From: Distichodus sexfasciatus
Taxonomy: Eukaryota > Chordata > Actinopteri > Characiformes > Distichodontidae
Direction: 5' to 3'
Length of the DNA stretch: 64,000 bases
NCBI GenBank assembly: GCA_032718565.1
Contig: JAVGVS010000673.1
Coordinates: forward strand, 69,501 to 133,500
Part shown: one piece after another, positions 60,060-64,000 of the stretch
How positions within the stretch are numbered: position 1 is the stretch's first letter
Layout of the letters: the number at the start of each line of letters is the position of its first letter
Notes under the pieces: generated by a model
What the model was told of the DNA's origin: nothing
Database searches by the model: none
Seen by the model: the letters and a program-made list of their open reading frames with translations, nothing else
Program-made: the position numbers and the translations under genes

Positions 60060-61378
60060 ATGTTTCACAGAAGGTGAAAGTGTCGTGTCCGGCCTGGTGG
60101 GAATTATTATTTCTTTATTGTTTTGGGTTTTTTTTTGTATTTTTGTGTCAGTGTTGGGTTTTGCTTTCATTTTGGTTTCCCTCAGGCAGCGCCATGGACA
60201 GCTGGGGACCTTGCGCCACAGTCCAGAGCAGCGATCAGTGGCCAGGCTGATTGGGGCAGGACTTGGAGACCCTTTTTAAGATGTCTACTGCCATTGTTTC
60301 AGAGCTCGCTTTCGGACACGTTTGTTACAGAGACTCTGTTTTACAGTGTTATTCAATGGACAGAACTGTTTTCTCCCTCGCTGGGCGGATTAAGGTGCTA
60401 AATGCGAGTGACCAGAGGTACCAGGCTGCAAGTCACAAGGCACAGATTGGGGCGAGCAAGGAGAGCAGCCGTGATGCTGGATGAGCTGCATGTTTGTTTT
60501 TTTTGTATGTGCACAGGTTCCTGCGAGGAGCACGTGGAACAGCATGGCCAAGGTGCGACGATGCTAATGGCGGTGACGAAGACAGTGGTGAGAGAGAAAA
60601 GTGAGGCACTCAACGCTTTCAATCCGGCTCCAAAGGTCAGAGGTCTCGCAGAGGAGATGGAGGAGCAGGACGGCGCTGGCGCTGGAACGTGAGTGAGAGT
60701 GGAGGTGGAGTGCAATGTGCGAGCAACAAGCCACACGGAGGAGGACAGCAAAAGGTTGGGTGTGTGCATCTGAGGGCTGAGGAGAGCGACCAGGGAGAAC
60801 GATTTTTGCCGGGAGTGCGGAGGCACTGCCTGAGAGAGACTGAGTTAAGTGGGTTATTTGTTTGTGTGATTTATTTTTCTGGGCCACATGGGGCCGCATG
60901 TTGGCTTGGGACTGATTTTTAATTTAATTTCTCAACTTTGTTTGCTTAAATGTATTTGTTGGTTTATTTGGGGGTTTAACGTAGTTCTCTTTGGGGTGGG
61001 GAGCGCCTTTACCACCTCGTTGGAATTTGCCATGGCACCAGTGTGTTGTGAACTTTCTCCCTGTGTGAAGTGTATGACTTTGAGTGTGGATTGAATCACT
61101 TTAGTGTGTATAGTGTACAGCCTGCAGCGATGTGTGCAATTTGATAATTTATCACATGTGACTTACCTGTTGGTGAGAGGGGGCGGTTGCTAACTGGGGA
61201 GATCCAGAGTTGTACTTGGTCTCACATAAACCTGTGAAATTTACTTACCTGTGTCTGTCATCTGTGCTGTGCTCCAGGAGGTCCTCAGGGGTGTTAATAA
61301 ATTGTTAAAATTAAAAAGCTCAGTACAAAAATAAATCTTTCTAGCTCAGTTGGGGCCTCGCAACCTGGGTCACCACAA
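60060..61378. other. Probable retroelement segment, unclassified
   Basis: The stretch is moderately GC-rich and ends with AATAAATTG, AAAAATAAATC and CGCAACCTGGGTCACCACA, like the polyadenylation region and end of an LTR or SINE. It abuts gypsy pol remnants at 61379. ORFs up to 142 codons occur on both strands but overlap and show no domain. I read it as repeat rather than gene. Confidence 0.35.
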
Positions 61379-62560
61379 AAGTCCTCAATCAACTCCTGAG
61401 GATGTCCCAGGCCGGGACCCATCTCCTCTCCTCAGGTCGGTATTCTTCCCAGTCGACCAGGTATTGTAGGCACCCATGCCACACATGGGAATCCAACAGC
61501 TGCCACATGCGTTAGGCAGGTGTGCCCCAATCTTGACTGCTTCTTGCAGTGTAGGTTCTGCATCTCCCCTGTCCAACAGACCCTGGGGGCTGGTGCCCAA
61601 GCACACACTCAATGGGAGTTAGGCCTGAAGCAGGATGGCGTATTGAATTCTGGGTGTTCTTTGCCCAAACCAAAAACTCTACCTAGCCGTGCTGCCGGGC
61701 ATAGCAGTATGACCGGAGGAATCTCCCTAGCTCCTGGTTGGTGCGTTCAGCCTGACTGTTGGACTGAGGGTGGCCCCCTACCAACTGAGAAATCTCCCCA
61801 TCCAGATCTCACATGATCGGGGCCATCACAATCTCAGGCGCTGAATGGGCTCCGGAAACCTTAACAGCCTCTGATGGAGCGAAACACCTAGACAGGGCAT
61901 CGGCTTTATCATTGTTGGACCCAGGACAGTAGGTGATTTGGAAATAGAAATGGTAAAGAATAATGACCATCGAGCCTGTCTAGGGTTGAGTCTCTTAGCT
62001 TGACAGATGTATTCCAGATTACGATAATCTGTGAATACTACAAAAGGATAACAAGCCCCCTCCAGACAATGATGCCATTCTTCTAACACTGCTTTGACAG
62101 CTAACAGATTTCCTATGTCATAATTCCACTCTGCCTCTGCTTCCTAGAGAAGAAGGCACAAGGATGGAGCTTCTCCAGAGTCCCATACCTCTGTGACAGC
62201 ACACCCCCAGGACCAACCTCAGAAGCATCCACCTCCACCACGAAAGGCTTGGAAGGGTCAGGTAACTTTAACACTGGAGCTTGGGTAAGAAAGCTTTTTA
62301 ACTTGCAAAAGGCCTCTCAGGCCTGATCAGTAATGTGAAGCTTCTTAGGCTTACCTTTGAGGAGGCCAGTGAGATGTGCTGCCCCAGTGCTGAAACGAAC
62401 GATAGAAATTGGTGAACCCCAAAAATCACTGCAACTCCTTGAACGTGGATGGCTCAGGCCACTCAGATACTGCTACCACTTTGGTTTCATCCATTCCCAC
62501 CCCCTGTGGTTCGATGTTACAGCCGAGAAATGCGATCTCCTTCTTGTGGAACTTCTCGGC
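61379..62560 (-). pseudogene. Second, older gypsy pol remnant
   Basis: On the minus strand from about 62560 downward, broken frames match the pol of the 43056 element: the TVKELQRFLGF-type region near 62440, then RNase H (EEWHHCLEGACYPFVVFTDY, NLEYICQAKRLNPRQARW, 62089-61980). After a gap with no integrase core comes the end of integrase (QSNSQAERT-like, near 61740) and the region equivalent to 44000-44250. Integrase core and gag are missing and stops are frequent. It is a related but much older insertion. Confidence 0.8.
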
Positions 62561-62624
62561 TTTGGCTTATAAGCCATGTGCAAGCAGGTGATGAAGGACC
62601 ACTTTGATGTGCCATATATGATGT

Positions 62625-62982
62625 GCCTCATGGTAGCTTAGCAGTTAGCCTCAATGTAGCTTAGCGGTTAACATCCATGTATCTTAGCGGCTAGCCCGGC
62701 TGGCGTTGGCTGGCTTCTGTGGCTGTGGCAAGACAATGGTACGATCAAAAGGGTGAACTGACAATGAGTGATGGGCAGGACTGGTTAAATAATACTGTGA
62801 CAAACTAATTAACAAAAACAAACCAAAACAAAACAGAACGTTAACAACCAAAGAGAAACATTAGGGATGATTAAGAAAGTGCTTAAAGGGAATTCCTTAA
62901 ATGGACAGACACACACACCAAACAACATAGACTCATTAAACCTCAGGTTCAATACTCTGGCGAGTCCGAGCATCGGGGAGGA
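62625..62982 (-). mobile_element. LTR fragment, family 3
   Basis: Shares AGCTTAGCGGTTA-type minisatellite, GGTTAAATAATA, CCTTAAATGGACAGACACAC and AATACTCTGG blocks with 63197-63741. It is truncated at 62982, where a V-exon fragment begins, so the two were joined by a deletion or rearrangement. Confidence 0.6.
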
Positions 62983-63130
62983 TTCCACTGCACAATCTGA
63001 ATGGTCTCACATCCAGCACCAAAGAATAGCGCACATTTTCAAATCAGAACATTAGTCTTTATATTTAAATTACTTTGGGTACACATTGTAAACAAAGAAA
63101 CACTCAAACTAATGAAAAAAACATGCTATA
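62983..63130 (-). pseudogene. V-exon 5' fragment with intron
   Basis: TCCACTGCACAATCTGAATG through CATCCAGCACC equals the first codons of the V exon, followed by intron 1 sequence shared with 59683-59790 (TACTTTGGGTACACA). The acceptor AG is altered (ACCAAAG on plus). The rest of the exon is missing. Confidence 0.8.
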
Positions 63131-63139
63131 TGTATATAT

Positions 63140-63171
<32 letters not shown>

Positions 63172-63190
63172 ATATATATATATATATACA
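63131..63190. repeat. TA microsatellite
   Basis: An interrupted TA dinucleotide run inside the former V intron, expanded from the shorter ATATAT tract seen at 59805-59827. Confidence 0.9.
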
Positions 63191-63196
63191 TATATC

Positions 63197-63741
63197 TGAT
63201 GCAAGCGCGCTTGATTTACAGTGAAAACACAACTCAGGAATGCAAATGAAGGAACTGCAGCGAGTCTATTGCAGAGAGAAAGTCAGACCTGGAGCCGTAA
63301 CGAGAGTCCCGGGCAGCGTGAAGAACAGGCGGCTCGCCGGAGGTCGTTAGCATGCGGCGGCTAGTTAGCTTAGTGGCGGCTACTTAGCTTAGCGGTGGCT
63401 AGGCGTCTCGGTTGGCAGCATCTCTGGGCGAACTGGATCGAGATGAGGCACGCATGAGGAAGAACGGATAAATGACAACCGGATCGGTCTGGTTAAATAA
63501 TAAGACAGTCAGGTGATTAACTGAACAAGAACCAATGAATATAGACGTAATAATAACACACAGGTGATACACATTAGGAAGGGGAACCTCCACCATGACG
63601 TAGACAACCCAGAAGTGTCTAGCGGAGAATCCTTAAATGGACATACACACCGTAACCATGACAACCCCGACGCGACACATCAGACCTCAGTTTTAATACT
63701 CTGGTGAGCCTGGGCGTCGGGGAGGAGGCGCAGACGTGACA
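63197..63741 (-). mobile_element. Solo LTR, family 3
   Basis: On the minus strand it starts TGTCACGTCTGCGCC and ends GCGCTTGCATCA. Flanks ATATC (63192-63196) and ATATG (63742-63746) differ by one base and may be the target duplication. It contains the GTTAGCTTAG/GCGGCTAG minisatellite. Confidence 0.7.
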
Positions 63742-63990
63742 ATATGCAGAATGCAGCAGCCAGAGTCCTCACTAAAAGTAAAAAATATGATCATATCCCC
63801 AATTCTATCCTCACTCCACTGGCTGACAGTTAAATTTCATGTTGACTACAAAATACTTCTCTTGACTTATAAAGTTCTAAACAGTCTTGCACCACAATAT
63901 GTGAGTGACCTCATTTGCAACTAGTGTCCGACGCATATGCTTTGATTGCAAGACGCAGGTCTTTTAGTAATACCCAGAATAAAGAATGTT
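63742..63990 (+). pseudogene. LINE C-terminal fragment (L2/CR1-like)
   Basis: The plus strand reads MQNAAARVLTKSKKYDHI, then ILSSLHWLTVKFHVDYKILL and TYKVLNSLAPQYVSDL, the conserved tail of fish LINE reverse-transcriptase proteins (LHWLPVxxRIxFKILLLTYK pattern). A stop follows at LICN. The catalytic part is absent, cut by the LTR at its left. Confidence 0.8.
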
Positions 63991-64000
63991 ACTGTGGGGG

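Noticed and set aside
60398..60922. ORFs of 77-142 codons on both strands
   Set aside because: Mutually overlapping with no recognisable motif, inside probable retroelement sequence.

Overview
The window is nuclear DNA of a ray-finned fish, probably a teleost. It is AT-rich, has GT-AG introns, and is dense with fish-type transposons: hAT and PIF/Harbinger MITEs, a Tc1 element, a DIRS element, a Ty3/gypsy chromovirus, L2-like and RTE-like LINEs, and tRNA-derived SINEs. I see no rRNA, functional tRNA, CRISPR array or prokaryotic operon. Long intact ORFs occur only in the chromovirus. Host genes are split into short exons, so they are easy to miss.

The host content I can support is immune-type and lies on the minus strand. 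At 54.8-63.1 kb there is a small cluster of V-type immunoglobulin domain genes. One copy has leader plus V exon (59332-59875). One has the V exon without its leader (56724-57074). One is a deleted pseudogene (54840-55144), and two are short fragments. A phase-compatible last exon with a polyadenylation signal lies at 52100-52209. At 12.6-19.0 kb there is an unrecognised type I membrane protein gene: signal peptide, six-cysteine ectodomain over two exons, transmembrane exon, then a short basic exon. All splice phases agree.

The two loci appear to belong to one duplicated unit. Copy A covers about 12.8-27.3 kb and copy B about 39.5-55.4 kb, with related blocks at 1-2.9 kb and 32.0-39.4 kb. Copy A keeps the membrane-protein gene but has only relics of a V gene (promoter at 27036-27290, shortened last exon at 22125-22153). 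Copy B keeps V-gene pieces, but its membrane-protein gene has lost both ectodomain exons and has a frameshifted signal-peptide exon.

Transposons that landed after the duplication leave empty sites in the other copy. A 5.88-kb chromovirus (43056-48933, 5-bp target duplication CTACC) and a 5.3-kb DIRS element (about 32140-37456) interrupt copy B. A MITE (855-1037), a solo LTR (2002-2523), a SINE (16351-16723) and an RTE-like LINE (22655-24115) interrupt copy A or its flank. The chromovirus has no visible tRNA primer-binding site. Instead, a 10-nt sequence beside its 5' LTR is complementary to a sequence about 31 nt downstream of the LTR TATA box, which suggests Tf1/sushi-type self-priming. The reverse transcriptase active-site segment of this copy is deleted.

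The regions 6.4-11.8 kb and 27.3-29.1 kb are nested repeats. Exon structures were inferred by eye from splice signals, reading phase and copy A/B comparison, without transcript data.
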